A stretch of 64,000 nucleotides of DNA from Pantoea sp. SOD02 (GCF_024707505.1 NZ_CP102604.1:2294001-2358000), one strand, 5' to 3'; positions 40,686-51,480 are shown, counted from the stretch's first letter. The notes: a model not told the origin generated them from the sequence alone. Numbers and translations: made by a program.

Positions 40686-40709
40686 GGTCGCCATGAATGG
40701 CGACCCTAC
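40686..40709. repeat. REP-like palindrome, third copy
   Basis: GGTCGCCATGAATGGCGACC followed by CTAC is identical to the unit at 34137-34160. It lies between the convergent MFS gene and lpxM, three bases before the lpxM stop. Confidence 0.8.
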
Positions 40710-40711
40710 GT

Positions 40712-41686
40712 TTACTTCTTAGGATAAAGATCTTTGCGCGCGTAAGGTTCGATGTCACCTTCCTTACGCGTTTTCAGCAGCTTTAAAATCCATGTGTACT
40801 GTTCTGGATGTGGGCGCACAAACACTTCTACTTCTTCATTCATGCGGCGTGCCAACGTGTTGTCATCGGCATCCAGCAAGTCATCCATAGGCGGACGCAC
40901 ATAGATTTCCAGACGATGGGTTTCGCTGTTATACACCGGGAAAAGCGGCACCACGCGTGCACGGCACACTTTCATCAGGCGACCGACTGCCGGCAACGTT
41001 GCTTTATAAGTGGCAAAGAAATCCACAAACTCGCTGTGTTCCGGGCCGTGATCCTGGTCCGGCAGATAATAGCCGTAATAACCCTGACGCACCGAAGCGA
41101 TAAACGGCTTAATGCCGTCATTACGCGCATGCATGCGGCCACCAAAACGGCGTCGCACGGTATTCCACAAATAATCCATTAACGGATCGCTTTGATTGTG
41201 GAACATCGCCGCCATCATCTGACCTTCAGACGCCAGCAGCATCGCCGGAATATCCACACCCCAACCATGCGGCACAAGGAAAATAACGTTCTCTTTGTTC
41301 GCCTGCAGTTGCTCGATGATTTCCCGGCCGTGCCAGTCAATGCGCTTACGCACATGTTCGGGATTGCGTAATCCGAGTTCAACCATCATCGCCATCGCCT
41401 GCGGTGCGGTGGCAAACATACGATCAGCAATCTCTTCGCGCTGCGCTTCGCTCAATTCCGGCAGGCAATAATAGAGATTGATCAGCGCACGGCGGCGCGC
41501 ACTTTTCGCCAGTTTACCGGCGAACTTGCCCAATCCGCCCAGAATCGGATCGCGCACTTTAGCGGGAAGTAATGCCATGCCGGCCAGCGCACCAATCGCC
41601 AACCAACTTCCCCAGTATTTCGGCTTTAAAAAAGAACGTTGAAAAACGGGAATAAACTCACTGTTATTTTTCTTTCGGGTTTCCAT
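40712..41686 (-). CDS. lpxM: lipid A myristoyltransferase
   Basis: LpxM (MsbB) adds the secondary myristoyl chain to Kdo2-lauroyl-lipid IVA at the inner membrane. The HxxxxD acyltransferase motif is HGWGVD, after an N-terminal helix (about 27-43). The length of 324 aa and the order pykA-lpxM-mepM-znuA match E. coli. The segment [14 protein letters not shown] appears as [17 protein letters not shown]. The C terminus is close to a REP-like palindrome. Confidence 0.95.
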   Translation of the reverse strand: METRKKNNSEFIPVFQRSFLKPKYWGSWLAIGALAGMALLPAKVRDPILGGLGKFAGKLAKSARRRALINLYYCLPELSEAQREEIADRMFATAPQAMAMMVELGLRNPEHVRKRIDWHGREIIEQLQANKENVIFLVPHGWGVDIPAMLLASEGQMMAAMFHNQSDPLMDYLWNTVRRRFGGRMHARNDGIKPFIASVRQGYYGYYLPDQDHGPEHSEFVDFFATYKATLPAVGRLMKVCRARVVPLFPVYNSETHRLEIYVRPPMDDLLDADDNTLARRMNEEVEVFVRPHPEQYTWILKLLKTRKEGDIEPYARKDLYPKK

Positions 41687-41760
41687 GCACTCGCCTCTGA
41701 CAATGACCGGTCAATAATAGTGACGATGGTTAATTTTGCAATCTTCATGCGCCAGATAGC

Positions 41761-41791
41761 AAAAAACCGACGAAGAATCCGTCGGTTTTTT
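41761..41791. terminator. terminator between mepM and lpxM
   Basis: AAAACCGACG and CGTCGGTTTT frame a short loop, with A and T runs on both sides. It can end mepM transcription. Confidence 0.88.
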
Positions 41792-41812
41792 AGTGTTACG
41801 CGCAATAATGCG

Positions 41813-43141
41813 TTATTTCAACGTCAACTGCGGCAACCAGGTTTTGACTTGCGCCATGTAAGTGCTGCGATCTTTACCGGTCAGCCCTTCCATGCGCGGC
41901 AGTTTTGCCGTCAATGGATTCACTGCCTGATTGTTGATCCATACTTCATAGTGCAGATGTGGGCCGGTTGAACGTCCGGTGTTACCCGACAGCGCAATAC
42001 GATCGCCGCGTTTCACTTTTTGGCCCGGTTTCACCAGCGCTTTACTCAAGTGCATATAACGCGTCATGTACTGACGACCGTGACGAATTGCCACGTAATT
42101 TCCGGCAGCACCGCCATTTTTCGCCATCACCACTTCACCATCACCCACGGCTAACACTGGCGTACCAATCGGCAGCGCGAAGTCGACACCTTTATGCGGT
42201 GCGATGCGGCCGGTTACCGGGTTAAGGCGGCGCGGATTGAAGTTGGAGGAGACACGATATTGCTTAACCGTTGGGAAACGCATAAAGCCACGTGCTAACC
42301 CAGATGCATTGCGATCGTAGAACTTGCCGTCTTCCGCACGGAAGGCGTAATAATCTTTGCCGCCGGTGCGTAAACGCACGCCCAGCAGTTGGCTTTGAGC
42401 ACTTTTGCCATCGAGCATTTCACGTGACATCAACACACTGAAATCATCACCGGCACGCAGTTTGCGGAAGTCCATTTGCCACTGCATCGCTTTAATGACG
42501 TTGCTGGTTTCTGCGCTGCTTAAGCCCGCACGTTGGGCGCTGGCGGCAAAACTACCGCGTACTTCACCTTTCAATACGCTGTTACGCCATTCACCCTTTT
42601 GCAGCTCCTGCTGCATCTTGAAGCTGCCGTTGTCAGCGCGCTGATAAGTACGGGTTTCACGGCGATCGATTTCCCAGCTGAAGGTTTGCAGTTGACCATC
42701 CGCATCCAGCGTCCAGCTCAGTTGCTGGCCGACGCGCATGTTGCGCAAATCTTTATCGCTGCTGACCAGTGCATTGATGTCGCCCATCTCAATACCGTAC
42801 TGATTTAACGCGCTGCTCAGCGTATCGCCTGAAGAGACGGTGTAATCATGTACGTTGGGATTGTCCGGAACGTCTTTATCGATGTCGTCAGCAGGAATAT
42901 CGTCGGCCGGTTCTTCAGTTGTCTGATCAATCGGCTCGCTGGCTTCTGGCAACAGCGTACGTAATTCGTCTTTGTCCAACGCGATGGTTTTCACGATGGG
43001 CGCAACATCACGTGGATGGTAAACGTAAGGCCGCCATACTGCGACGGCCAACGTGACAACGGTTAATGAACCCAGCATAACGCGGTGGGGGCGCGGCAAA
43101 TTATTAAATGCGAGGGCGACAGAGCGGGCTATCTGCTGCAC
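41813..43141 (-). CDS. mepM: murein DD-endopeptidase MepM
   Basis: MepM cleaves D-Ala-mDAP cross-links to allow peptidoglycan growth and is a substrate of NlpI-Prc, encoded in part in this window. It has an N-terminal membrane anchor (about 22-38), a LysM-like/OapA domain (about 95-140, VSSGDTLSSALNQYGI) and the M23 LytM domain with HKGVDFALP and HLHYEVW zinc motifs. The start is GTG at 43141 behind GAGGAATAGG, giving 442 aa. It follows znuA by 13 bases. Confidence 0.95.
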   Translation of the reverse strand: MQQIARSVALAFNNLPRPHRVMLGSLTVVTLAVAVWRPYVYHPRDVAPIVKTIALDKDELRTLLPEASEPIDQTTEEPADDIPADDIDKDVPDNPNVHDYTVSSGDTLSSALNQYGIEMGDINALVSSDKDLRNMRVGQQLSWTLDADGQLQTFSWEIDRRETRTYQRADNGSFKMQQELQKGEWRNSVLKGEVRGSFAASAQRAGLSSAETSNVIKAMQWQMDFRKLRAGDDFSVLMSREMLDGKSAQSQLLGVRLRTGGKDYYAFRAEDGKFYDRNASGLARGFMRFPTVKQYRVSSNFNPRRLNPVTGRIAPHKGVDFALPIGTPVLAVGDGEVVMAKNGGAAGNYVAIRHGRQYMTRYMHLSKALVKPGQKVKRGDRIALSGNTGRSTGPHLHYEVWINNQAVNPLTAKLPRMEGLTGKDRSTYMAQVKTWLPQLTLK

Positions 43142-43154
43142 TTTTACCTATTCC

Positions 43155-44126
43155 TCATGCTCCATTCAGGCAGCTCGCATACTGGCTCGACAACTGTGAA
43201 AGGAATTTCACGTAGCTGTCTTTGGATAAGCTGATGTCCATTCCCAATGGATCTAACGTGCCTTTACGGACGGAAGTTCCACGGGATACGGCATCGATGA
43301 CGGCCGGTCTGAATTGTGGTTCAGCGAAAACGCAAACGGCTTTCTGCTCAACCAACTGTGTTCGTATTTGATGTAAACGCTGGGCGCCCGGCTGGATCTC
43401 AGGATTGACGGTAAAATGCCCTAAAGGCGACAAACCGTAATGTTTTTCAAAGTAGCTGTAAGCGTCGTGAAAAACGAAATAACCCTTGTTCCGCACAGGC
43501 GCGAGTTGCGCGCCGATGTGTTTGTCTGCATCGGCTAATTCTGCCTTAAATTCCTGCAGATTAGCGTCAAGTTTGGCTTTGCTTTGCGGCATAAGTTCCA
43601 ATAATTTTCCATGGATTGCAACCGCAGTTTGTAAGGCCATGTCAGGGGACATCCACAGGTGCATATTAAACTGGCCGTGGTGGTGATGTGCATGAGAAGG
43701 GTCTTGGTCTTCGGAATTTTCTGAGTCATGATCATGATCGTGACCGTGCTCATGTTCCTCATCGCCATCATCGCCGCTAATCAAAAGCGGTTTTATACCT
43801 GGCAAAGCGGCAATTTCCAGGTTTTTATTGGCGGGTAATTCGGCCGCTGACTTGGTGAGAAAAGCTTCCATTTCAGGCCCCGCCCACACCACTAAGTCTG
43901 CGTTTTTAATACGTTTTACATCGGAAGGACGTAAGGCATAATCATGTTCTGATGCGCCATCAGGCAGCAATACTTCAACTGGCGTAATGCCATCTGCGAT
44001 AGCCGCTGCGATAAATCCTATAGGTTTGATTGAAGCGACAACTGCGGAGTGCGCAGGTAACGCGCTTGAAGCGGCAATTGCCGCAGCAGTAAGGGTGAAA
44101 ATAAGGCGCTTTTTATTGTGTAACAT
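43155..44126 (-). CDS. znuA: periplasmic zinc-binding protein ZnuA
   Basis: ZnuA delivers Zn2+ to ZnuBC. A signal peptide (to about residue 28, PAHSA) is followed by the cluster A-I fold with metal His in [11 protein letters not shown], a His/Asp-rich loop (about 122-152, [10 protein letters not shown]...HAHHHH), HLWMSPD and [14 protein letters not shown]. Its 323 aa is slightly longer than E. coli because of the loop. It is divergent from znuCB with a Zur box between. Confidence 0.96.
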   Translation of the reverse strand: MLHNKKRLIFTLTAAAIAASSALPAHSAVVASIKPIGFIAAAIADGITPVEVLLPDGASEHDYALRPSDVKRIKNADLVVWAGPEMEAFLTKSAAELPANKNLEIAALPGIKPLLISGDDGDEEHEHGHDHDHDSENSEDQDPSHAHHHHGQFNMHLWMSPDMALQTAVAIHGKLLELMPQSKAKLDANLQEFKAELADADKHIGAQLAPVRNKGYFVFHDAYSYFEKHYGLSPLGHFTVNPEIQPGAQRLHQIRTQLVEQKAVCVFAEPQFRPAVIDAVSRGTSVRKGTLDPLGMDISLSKDSYVKFLSQLSSQYASCLNGA

Positions 44127-44156
44127 AATACGTCATTCCATCGTGACCCGTTGATG

Positions 44157-44177
44157 GAATGTGATATTATAACATTC
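44157..44177. promoter_or_regulatory. Zur box between znuA and znuCB
   Basis: GAATGTGATATTATAACATTC is a near-palindrome of the Zur type (GAAATGTTATANTATAACATTTC). Zn-loaded Zur would shut off both divergent promoters. Confidence 0.9.
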
Positions 44178-44203
44178 GAAATTCAATGCAACCCGTAAAT
44201 AAC

Positions 44204-44959
44204 ATGCCGCCACTTGTTACCCTTGAAAACATTTCTGTGAAATTCTCCCAGCGCCCAGTGCTTGCAGGCATTAGCCTCACACTTGAGCCGGGAAAAATTC
44301 TCACCCTGCTCGGCCCGAATGGCGCTGGCAAATCCACGCTGGTTCGCGCGGTGCTGGGGCTGCTTAAACCCACCAGCGGCAGCGTCAAACGCGCCACTGA
44401 TTTACGTATCGGTTATGTGCCGCAAAAACTACACATCGACCCGACTTTGCCGATCACCGTTGAGCGCTTTATGCGCCTGTCTCGTGGCACCAAACGCGAT
44501 GCCATTTTGCCGGCGCTGAAGCGCGTTCAGGCTGGACATCTGCTGCACGCGACGCTGCAAAAACTCTCCGGCGGTGAAACGCAGCGTGTGCTGCTGGCGC
44601 GCGCATTACTCAATGAGCCGCAGTTGCTGGTGCTCGATGAACCAACTCAAGGCGTTGACGTCAACGGCCAGGTTGCACTGTACGATTTGATCGATCAACT
44701 GCGCCGCGAACTGAACTGCGGTGTGCTGATGGTTTCACACGACCTGCATCTGGTGATGGCGAAAACCGACGAAGTGCTGTGCCTCAACCATCACATCTGC
44801 TGCTCGGGCACGCCGGAAGCGGTATCACAACATCCTGAGTTTATTGCGATGTTCGGCCCACGCGGCGCGCAGCAGTTGGCGATTTATCGTCATCATCATA
44901 ATCACCGTCACGATTTACAGGGACGCATTGTTCTGCGCAAAGGAAATGGCCCGTCATGA
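44204..44959 (+). CDS. znuC: zinc ABC transporter ATPase ZnuC
   Basis: ZnuC powers zinc uptake. Walker [11 protein letters not shown]-loop YVPQK, signature LSGGETQRV and Walker [11 protein letters not shown] are present, with a His-rich tail (RHHHNHRHD). ATG 44204 ([10 protein letters not shown]) gives 251 aa, exactly the E. coli length; ATG 44186 six codons upstream is possible, and neither has a clear ribosome site. Its stop overlaps znuB (ATGA). Confidence 0.95.
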   Translation: MPPLVTLENISVKFSQRPVLAGISLTLEPGKILTLLGPNGAGKSTLVRAVLGLLKPTSGSVKRATDLRIGYVPQKLHIDPTLPITVERFMRLSRGTKRDAILPALKRVQAGHLLHATLQKLSGGETQRVLLARALLNEPQLLVLDEPTQGVDVNGQVALYDLIDQLRRELNCGVLMVSHDLHLVMAKTDEVLCLNHHICCSGTPEAVSQHPEFIAMFGPRGAQQLAIYRHHHNHRHDLQGRIVLRKGNGPS

Positions 44960-45741
44960 TTGAACTGTTATTACCTGGCTGGCTGGGCGGCGTTTTGCTG
45001 GCGCTGGCGGCCGGTCCACTTGGCTCGTTTGTGGTTTGGCGCCGCATGTCCTACTTCGGCGATACGCTCGCGCATGCATCCTTGCTGGGCGTGGCGTTTG
45101 GTTTGCTGCTTAACGTGAATCCCTACTATGCGGTGATTTTGGTGACCGTGTGTCTGGCGTTGGGATTAGTGTGGCTGGAGCGTCGCCCGCATCTGGCGAT
45201 CGATACTCTGCTCGGTATTATGGCGCACAGCGCGCTGTCGCTGGGTTTAGTGGTCGTCAGTCTGATGCAAGGCGTGCGTGTTGATCTGATGGCTTACTTG
45301 TTTGGCGATCTGCTGGCGGTGACGCCCGATGATTTATGGATGATGGGTGGCGGCGTGGCAATTGTACTGGCGGTGATGGCGTGGCAGTGGAATTCGCTAT
45401 TGTCGATGACCATCAGCCCGGAGCTGGCACAGGTCGACGGCGTTAACATTCAGCGCACGCGTTTGATGTTGATGCTGGTCACGGCATTGACCATCGGCGT
45501 GGCGATGAAGTTTGTTGGTGCCTTGATCATTACGTCACTGCTGATTATCCCGGCGGCGACGGCGCGTCGCTTCTCGCGCTCACCGGAACAGATGGCCGGT
45601 TTTGCGGTGATTACCGGTATTATCGCGGTGACCGGCGGACTCGCCTTCTCCGCCACCTACGATACGCCAGCTGGGCCTTCGGTGGTGTTATGCGCCGCAG
45701 TCTTGTTCATCATCAGCATGGCAAAAAAACCGGCGGCATAA
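44956..45741 (+). CDS. znuB: zinc ABC transporter permease ZnuB
   Basis: ZnuB is the membrane channel of the ZnuABC importer, 261 aa with about eight helices (ABC-3 family; [38 protein letters not shown]). It starts inside the znuC stop codon, so translation is coupled. Its last codons coincide with the hairpin that terminates ruvB from the other side. Confidence 0.95.
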   Translation: MIELLLPGWLGGVLLALAAGPLGSFVVWRRMSYFGDTLAHASLLGVAFGLLLNVNPYYAVILVTVCLALGLVWLERRPHLAIDTLLGIMAHSALSLGLVVVSLMQGVRVDLMAYLFGDLLAVTPDDLWMMGGGVAIVLAVMAWQWNSLLSMTISPELAQVDGVNIQRTRLMLMLVTALTIGVAMKFVGALIITSLLIIPAATARRFSRSPEQMAGFAVITGIIAVTGGLAFSATYDTPAGPSVVLCAAVLFIISMAKKPAA

Positions 45742-45748
45742 CGCCGGT
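45723..45748 (-). terminator. ruvAB terminator lying inside the znuB 3' end
   Basis: On the minus strand ACCGGCG-N6-CGCCGGT is followed by seven T residues. The arm overlaps the ruvB stop and the last six znuB codons. Confidence 0.85.
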
Positions 45749-46752
45749 TACTCTTCGCGACTGATACCAAAGTGTTTATAAGCATGCTGCGTTGCCATTC
45801 GGCCGCGTGGCGTGCGTTGAATGAATCCTTGCTGGATCAGGAAGGGTTCAATCACATCTTCGATAGTTTCCCGCTCTTCGCCGATCGCCGCTGCCAGATT
45901 ATCTAAGCCAACCGGGCCACCCGAGAACTTGTCGATAATCGCCAGCAGCAGTTTGCGGTCCATATAATCAAAACCCTGGCTGTCGACGTTAAGCATATCG
46001 AGCGCGCTGGCTGACACTTCACCGCTCAGGTTTCCGTTGGCACGCACTTCAGCAAAGTCACGTACGCGGCGCAGCAAACGGTTAGCGATACGCGGCGTTC
46101 CGCGCGCACGACGCGCTATCTCCAGCGCGCCCTCTTCACTCAGCGCCAGGCCAAGACAAGCCGCGCTACGGCCAACGATGTGCTGAAGATCGGGAACGTT
46201 ATAGAACTCAAGACGCTGCACAATGCCGAAGCGGTCACGCAGTGGCGAGGTTAAAGAACCGGCGCGCGTGGTGGCACCAATCAGGGTAAACGGCGGCAGA
46301 TCGAGCTTAATCGAACGCGCTGCTGGACCTTCACCGATCATGATATCCAGCTGATAATCCTCCATCGCCGGATACAGCACTTCTTCAACCACCGGCGACA
46401 GGCGATGGATCTCATCGATAAACAGCACATCATGCGGTTCAAGATTGGTGAGCATCGCCGCCAGATCGCCGGCTTTTTCCAGCACCGGCCCGGAGGTGGT
46501 GCGCAGATTGACGCCCATTTCGTTGGCGACGATGTTAGCCAGCGTGGTTTTACCCAATCCTGGCGGACCGAAAATCAGCAGATGATCGAGTGCATCGCCA
46601 CGCAGTTTCGCCGCCTGGATGAAAATCTCCATCTGCTCGCGCACCTGCGGCTGACCGACATATTCCGTCAGCAGCTTGGGGCGAATGGCACGGTCGAGCG
46701 TTTCTTCTTCATTAAAGGAACTGCCCGAGACCAGGCGATCGGCTTCAATCAT
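45748..46752 (-). CDS. ruvB: Holliday junction branch-migration ATPase RuvB
   Basis: RuvB is the AAA+ motor of the RuvAB branch-migration complex. Walker [10 protein letters not shown], Walker [11 protein letters not shown], sensor 1 GATTRAG and the C-terminal winged helix ([20 protein letters not shown]) are visible. The 334 aa is standard. It follows ruvA by eight bases in an SOS-controlled operon. Confidence 0.97.
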   Translation of the reverse strand: MIEADRLVSGSSFNEEETLDRAIRPKLLTEYVGQPQVREQMEIFIQAAKLRGDALDHLLIFGPPGLGKTTLANIVANEMGVNLRTTSGPVLEKAGDLAAMLTNLEPHDVLFIDEIHRLSPVVEEVLYPAMEDYQLDIMIGEGPAARSIKLDLPPFTLIGATTRAGSLTSPLRDRFGIVQRLEFYNVPDLQHIVGRSAACLGLALSEEGALEIARRARGTPRIANRLLRRVRDFAEVRANGNLSGEVSASALDMLNVDSQGFDYMDRKLLLAIIDKFSGGPVGLDNLAAAIGEERETIEDVIEPFLIQQGFIQRTPRGRMATQHAYKHFGISREE

Positions 46753-46760
46753 GCTTTACC

Positions 46761-47375
46761 TCAAATAGCTGCGCGCAGGGCTTCACGAATCAGGGTTTCG
46801 CAATCCGCATCCGGTTTACCGACTTTGCTGATCATACGGCTGGCTTCCTGCGGTTTATAACCGAGAGCGACCAGCGCTGAAACCGCTTCAGCTTCGGCAT
46901 CGTTATTGTCCTGTGCGGCGGAAGGCGTGGTCAACGTAAAGGTTGAATCACCACCAAACAGATCGCCGTGCATACCGATAAAGCGATCTTTCATCTCCAC
47001 AATCAAACGTTCGGCGGTTTTTTTACCCACGCCCGGCAGTTTGATCAGGGAGGCAATTTCTTGTCGCTCAACGGCGGTCACAAACTGCTGTGCCGACATG
47101 CCCGACAAAATCGCCAGCGCCAGTTTAGGCCCAACGCCATTCACTTTCACCAGCTCGCGGAACAGCGTGCGTTCCTGCTTGTTATTGAAACCGAACAGCA
47201 GCTGCGCATCTTCACGCACCACGAACTGGGTGAAAATGATCGCTTCCTGATTGATCTCAGGCAGCTCGTAAAAGCAGGTCATTGGCATGTGCACTTCATA
47301 ACCGACACCGTGCGCCTCAATCAACACCAGCGGCGGCTGTTTTTCCAGAATGTTGCCTCGTAAACGACCAATCAC
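46761..47375 (-). CDS. ruvA: Holliday junction-binding protein RuvA
   Basis: RuvA tetramers bind the four-way junction and load RuvB. OB fold ([17 protein letters not shown]), two HhH motifs ([31 protein letters not shown]) and the RuvB-binding C-terminal domain ([18 protein letters not shown]) are in order over 204 aa. A LexA box lies 53 bases upstream. Confidence 0.97.
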   Translation of the reverse strand: MIGRLRGNILEKQPPLVLIEAHGVGYEVHMPMTCFYELPEINQEAIIFTQFVVREDAQLLFGFNNKQERTLFRELVKVNGVGPKLALAILSGMSAQQFVTAVERQEIASLIKLPGVGKKTAERLIVEMKDRFIGMHGDLFGGDSTFTLTTPSAAQDNNDAEAEAVSALVALGYKPQEASRMISKVGKPDADCETLIREALRAAI

Positions 47376-47418
47376 CTGAGCAGTTCCTTAATCTGTTAGT
47401 AAGCCTGAGTTTATAGCA

Positions 47419-47448
47419 TAAAAAAGGCTGGATGAATATCCAGCCTTG
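47419..47448 (-). terminator. ruvC terminator formed by the LexA box palindrome
   Basis: On the minus strand AAGGCTGGAT and ATCCAGCCTT pair and are followed by TTTTT, 10 bases past the ruvC stop. Confidence 0.75.
47428..47443. promoter_or_regulatory. LexA (SOS) box of ruvAB
   Basis: CTGGATGAATATCCAG fits the CTG-N10-CAG SOS box and closely resembles the E. coli ruvA operator CTGGATATCTATCCAG. With its flanks it also makes the stem of the ruvC terminator. Confidence 0.8.
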
Positions 47449-47455
47449 GCGTTTG

Positions 47456-47983
47456 CTAACCCGATCGCATACGACCGCGCGTCATCACCAATTTGGTGTC
47501 ACTCATACGCGCCGCATTTTGGCTCATATGGCAATGCGTGATGGCGATGGCCAGCGCATCGGCGGCATCCGCTTGCGGATTGGCTGGCAGTTTCAGCAAG
47601 GTCCGCACCATATGCTGTACCTGACTTTTCTCTGCGCCGCCAGTGCCAGTGACGGTTTGCTTCACCTGACGCGCTGCATATTCAAACACCGGCAAGTCGT
47701 GATTCACCGCCGCGACAATCGCCGCTCCGCGCGCCTGGCCCAGCTTGAGCGCTGAGTCCGCGTTCTTCGCCATAAAGACCTGCTCGATGGCGAAATAGTC
47801 GGGTGAGAACTGCGTGATGATTTCGCTGACGCCCGCGTAGATCAGTTTGAGGCGCGTCGGCAGATCGGTGACGCTGGTGCGGATACAGCCGCTGCCCAGA
47901 TAGGTAAGCTGGCGGCCGGTTTGGCGGATAACACCGTAACCGGTGACGCGCGAGCCGGGATCGATCCCGAGAATTATCGCCAC
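47456..47983 (-). CDS. ruvC: Holliday junction resolvase RuvC
   Basis: RuvC cuts Holliday junctions as a dimer. The acidic catalytic residues are in [12 protein letters not shown] (Asp7), AIEQVF (Glu), and [12 protein letters not shown] (two Asp). The start is GTG at 47983 behind GGAG. Its 175 aa is two more than E. coli. It lies 37 bases after yebC in the same direction; E. coli yebB between ruvC and ruvA is missing. Confidence 0.96.
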   Translation of the reverse strand: MAIILGIDPGSRVTGYGVIRQTGRQLTYLGSGCIRTSVTDLPTRLKLIYAGVSEIITQFSPDYFAIEQVFMAKNADSALKLGQARGAAIVAAVNHDLPVFEYAARQVKQTVTGTGGAEKSQVQHMVRTLLKLPANPQADAADALAIAITHCHMSQNAARMSDTKLVMTRGRMRSG

Positions 47984-48020
47984 AGCGCGTCTCCGGTGAG
48001 TGGGGTTTTAAGCAACGCCA

Positions 48021-48764
48021 TTACAGCGTTTCTGCGATCTCATCAGAGATTTCACCGTTATGGTAAACTTCCTGCACGTCGTCACAGTCTTCCAGCATGT
48101 CGATCAAGCGCAGCAGTTTCGGCGCGGTTTCGGCATCCATTTCGGCTTTGGTTGAAGGGATCATTGAGACTTCAGCCGAGTCGGCTTTCAGACCGCCCGC
48201 TTCCAGCGCGTCACGCACTGCACCCATCTCTTCCCACGCGGTGAAGACATCAATCGCGCCGTCGTCATAAGCCACAACGTCTTCTGCACCGGCTTCCAGC
48301 GCCGCTTCCATCACCGCATCTTCGTGCTGACCTGGCGCGAAGGAGATAACACCCTTTTTGCTGAACAGGTAAGAAACAGAGCCGTCGGTACCGAGGTTGC
48401 CACCGGTTTTGGTGAAGGCATGACGCACTTCGCCCACGGTGCGGTTGCGGTTGTCGCTCAGGCACTCAATCATCACCGCTGAGCCGCCCGGACCGTAACC
48501 TTCATAAATGATGGTTTCCATGTTGGAATCATCTTCACCGCCCACGCCGCGTGCGATGGCACGGTTCATGGTGTCGCGCGTCATGTTGTTAGACAGCGCT
48601 TTGTCCATCGCTGCGCGCAGACGTGGGTTGGAACCCGCATCACCACCGCCCAGTTTCGCGGCGGTGACCAGCTCGCGAATGATTTTGGTGAAGATTTTAC
48701 CGCGCTTAGCGTCCTGAGCAGCCTTGCGGTGCTTGGTGTTCGCCCATTTACTGTGTCCAGCCAT
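48021..48764 (-). CDS. yebC: YebC/TACO1-family protein
   Basis: This 247-aa cytoplasmic protein opens [21 protein letters not shown], the family signature. YebC-family proteins have been described both as transcription regulators and as factors that relieve ribosome stalling at proline-rich stretches. The product matches E. coli YebC along its length. It is upstream of ruvC, so the two may be co-transcribed, and it has a hairpin-rich 5' region. Confidence 0.96.
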   Translation of the reverse strand: MAGHSKWANTKHRKAAQDAKRGKIFTKIIRELVTAAKLGGGDAGSNPRLRAAMDKALSNNMTRDTMNRAIARGVGGEDDSNMETIIYEGYGPGGSAVMIECLSDNRNRTVGEVRHAFTKTGGNLGTDGSVSYLFSKKGVISFAPGQHEDAVMEAALEAGAEDVVAYDDGAIDVFTAWEEMGAVRDALEAGGLKADSAEVSMIPSTKAEMDAETAPKLLRLIDMLEDCDDVQEVYHNGEISDEIAETL

Positions 48765-49035
48765 TTTGCATATTCTCCGATCTTATCAATCGCACGGGCT
48801 ATCTTACTGGCGATCTCGGCTCCCGGCAGTGCTCGCAATCCTCACGTACATAAGTACGCTCCGGTTGCTGTGCGCTGGCGGTAACCGACCTCGCTGCGAC
48901 GATTACGCCCGACTGTTCAATTTTAGTGGTGCAGGTTTCACATCCTGCACCGGGTTTAAGGGACGAAGGAATAACTTCGTCGAATTCACGGAATTTAACT
49001 GAACTGCCACGGGAAAAACGCGCGGCGGTGAGCAT
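48765..49035 (-). other. yebC leader with three hairpins
   Basis: This 271-bp nudB-yebC gap contains, within about 130 bases, CGTACATAAGTACG (48845-48858), TGCAGGTTTCACATCCTGCA (48932-48951) and GACGAAGGAATAACTTCGTC (48962-48981). The 92-aa plus-strand frame across it is compositionally odd and probably not a gene. The region may be a structured leader or a dispersed repeat. Confidence 0.45.
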
Positions 49036-49467
49036 TCAGATAAATTCTTCAATTGCCTGGCGGTTACTCCAGGACTTGGTGAGGGCTGCGGCAGCGGCGG
49101 GTTCGAGCCAGCGCGCGGCGAGATGCTCGGTGAGCAGCAGGTCGCGTTCTGCGGGTATGGCCAACCTGAACCAGTGTTCGCGATTGTGCGTGGTGCCCGG
49201 TGCGTAACGATGGCGATAGTGCGGGAAGATCTCAAACTCGATTTGCTTGTGGCAATCGTCCAGCACTAACTTTTCGTGCGCAATATCGATGGCGAGCTCT
49301 TCTAACACTTCGCGCTGTGCCGCCTGGCGCGGGGTTTCGCCCGCTTCCAGGCTGCCAGTGACCGATTGCCAGAAGCTGTCGTCATCACGTCGCTGCAGCA
49401 TTAACACCCGGCCGGTATCGCGGGCAAAAATCACCACCAGCACCGAAACCGGATGTTTAAAGCCCAT
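49036..49467 (-). CDS. nudB: dihydroneopterin triphosphate diphosphatase
   Basis: NudB removes pyrophosphate from dihydroneopterin triphosphate in folate synthesis. The Nudix box runs GSLEAGETP...REVLEEL (about residues 40-60), and the C terminus LTKSWSNRQAIEEF matches E. coli. ATG 49467 overlaps the aspS stop (TAATG), giving 143 aa, a little short at both ends compared with E. coli 150. A long upstream extension lies inside aspS and is rejected. Confidence 0.94.
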   Translation of the reverse strand: MGFKHPVSVLVVIFARDTGRVLMLQRRDDDSFWQSVTGSLEAGETPRQAAQREVLEELAIDIAHEKLVLDDCHKQIEFEIFPHYRHRYAPGTTHNREHWFRLAIPAERDLLLTEHLAARWLEPAAAAALTKSWSNRQAIEEFI

Positions 49468-51248
49468 TACTTGTTCTCTGACTTTTCTTTCTTCGGCGCC
49501 ACCAGAATGCCGAGGTCCAGCAATGCTGCTGGATTGGCTTCGCTTGGGGCTTCGGTCATCATGCACGCTGCGGCGGTGGTTTTCGGGAACGCGATCACAT
49601 CACGGATGTTATCGGTGCCGGTCAACAGCATGGTCAGACGATCCAGACCGAACGCCAGGCCCGCGTGCGGCGGCGTACCGTATTTCAGCGCGTCGAGCAG
49701 GAAGCCAAACTTCTCACGTTGCTCTTCTTCGGTGATGCCGAGGATGCTGAATACCGTCTGCTGCATTTTTCCGCTGTGGATACGTACGGAACCGCCGCCC
49801 ACTTCGTAGCCGTTAATCACCATATCGTAGGCATTGGCCACCGCTTGTACCGGATCGGTTGCCAGCTCATCTGCGCTCATGTCTTTCGGCGACGTGAACG
49901 GATGGTGCATCGCTGCCAGGCCGCCCTCTTCATCTTCCTCAAACATTGGGAAGTCGATCACCCACAATGGCGCCCAGGCTTTGTCATCGGTGATCTGCAG
50001 ATCGCGGCCCACTTTCAGACGCAGCGCGCCCAGCGCATCCGCCACCACTTTGGCGCGGTCCGCGCCGAAGAAGATCAGGTCGCCATCTTGTGCGCCAGTA
50101 CGGTTGAGAATGTCTTCAACGATTTCTGCACTGAGGAACTTGGCAACCGGGCTCTGTACGCCTTCGAAGCCTTTAGCGCGTTCGTTGATCTTCATCCACG
50201 CCAACCCTTTAGCGCCGTAGATTTTGACAAATTCGCCGTACTCATCGATTTGCTTACGCGTCAGCGCAGCGCCGCCCGGTACGCGCAGGGCCGCCACGCG
50301 GCCTTTGGCATCGTTGGCTGGACCGGCAAACACCTGGAACTCCACGTTTTTCAGCAGATCGGCAACGTCCACCAGCTCCATTGGGTTACGCAGATCTGGC
50401 TTATCGGAACCGTAACGGTTCATCGCTTCCGCAAAGGTCATCTGCGGGAAGTCACCGAGATCCACGCCTTTGATGTTGATCCACAGTTCACGAATCAGAC
50501 GTTCCATCTTTTCACGCACCTGCTCGGCGGTCATGAAAGAGGTTTCCACGTCGATCTGGGTGAATTCTGGCTGACGATCGGCACGCAGATCTTCGTCACG
50601 GAAACACTTAACGATCTGATAGTAGCGGTCAAAACCCGACATCATCAGCAGCTGTTTGAACAGCTGTGGCGACTGCGGCAGCGCGTAGAATTTACCTTTA
50701 TGCACACGGCTTGGCACCAGATAGTCACGCGCGCCTTCTGGCGTGGCTTTGGTCAGCATTGGCGTTTCGATATCGAGGAAACCCTGGTCGTCCATAAAGC
50801 GACGCACGAAGCTGGTAATTTTAGCGCGGGTTTTCAAACGCTGCGCCATTTCCGGACGACGCAGGTCCAGATAGCGATAAGTCAGGCGCGCTTCTTCGCT
50901 GTTGACCTGGTTAGAGTCCAGCGGCAGCGGTTCAGCACGGTTAATGATGTTGAGCTCATGAGCGAACACTTCGACTTCGCCGGTTGCCATGTCGCTGTTT
51001 TTGTTCTTTTCGTCACGTGCGCGCACGGTGCCGGTGATCTGGATACAGAATTCGTTACGCAGCTCAGATGCCAGCTGGAAAGCGTCCTGACGATCGGCAT
51101 CGAAGAACACCTGTGCGATACCTTCACGGTCACGCATATCGATAAAAATCAGGCTACCCAGATCGCGACGGCGATTTACCCAGCCGCAGAGAGTGACTTG
51201 CTGACCCACGTGAGACAGATTGAGCTGTCCGCAATATTCTGTACGCAT
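49467..51248 (-). CDS. aspS: aspartyl-tRNA synthetase
   Basis: AspRS charges tRNA-Asp. The OB anticodon-binding domain (1-105), class II motif 2 ([19 protein letters not shown]), the bacterial GAD insertion (about 290-420) and motif 3 ([14 protein letters not shown]) are present in 593 aa. nudB follows with a one-base overlap, so they form an operon. The long reverse frame on the plus strand is a codon-usage shadow. Confidence 0.97.
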   Translation of the reverse strand: MRTEYCGQLNLSHVGQQVTLCGWVNRRRDLGSLIFIDMRDREGIAQVFFDADRQDAFQLASELRNEFCIQITGTVRARDEKNKNSDMATGEVEVFAHELNIINRAEPLPLDSNQVNSEEARLTYRYLDLRRPEMAQRLKTRAKITSFVRRFMDDQGFLDIETPMLTKATPEGARDYLVPSRVHKGKFYALPQSPQLFKQLLMMSGFDRYYQIVKCFRDEDLRADRQPEFTQIDVETSFMTAEQVREKMERLIRELWINIKGVDLGDFPQMTFAEAMNRYGSDKPDLRNPMELVDVADLLKNVEFQVFAGPANDAKGRVAALRVPGGAALTRKQIDEYGEFVKIYGAKGLAWMKINERAKGFEGVQSPVAKFLSAEIVEDILNRTGAQDGDLIFFGADRAKVVADALGALRLKVGRDLQITDDKAWAPLWVIDFPMFEEDEEGGLAAMHHPFTSPKDMSADELATDPVQAVANAYDMVINGYEVGGGSVRIHSGKMQQTVFSILGITEEEQREKFGFLLDALKYGTPPHAGLAFGLDRLTMLLTGTDNIRDVIAFPKTTAAACMMTEAPSEANPAALLDLGILVAPKKEKSENK

Positions 51249-51480
51249 AACGTATCCTTTTAACTTCGCCGCTGCTGCCAGACAACATCAGGCCGCGTAA
51301 CCTTCTGAGATGCTGTCGCAAAAAAGGCGGCTATTATAATGGAAAAACCCAGGCAGGATAAGTGGAGCCCGATCAAAGCGGACAAAACATTATGCTTTAT
51401 CGCGCTGTTTTTCCTGCCGACATCAAAACAGGGTACATTAAGCCGCCCTTTCCCGCCCCTAAAGGATTCAGGAGTTCGCG

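Noticed and set aside
48724..49002. 92-aa plus-strand frame in the nudB-yebC gap
   Set aside because: It begins inside yebC antisense, crosses hairpins and has no ribosome site; read as leader sequence instead.
49665..51263. 532-aa plus-strand frame opposite aspS
   Set aside because: It is an antisense shadow of aspS produced by its codon usage; it is His/Phe-rich, has no ribosome site and no family likeness.
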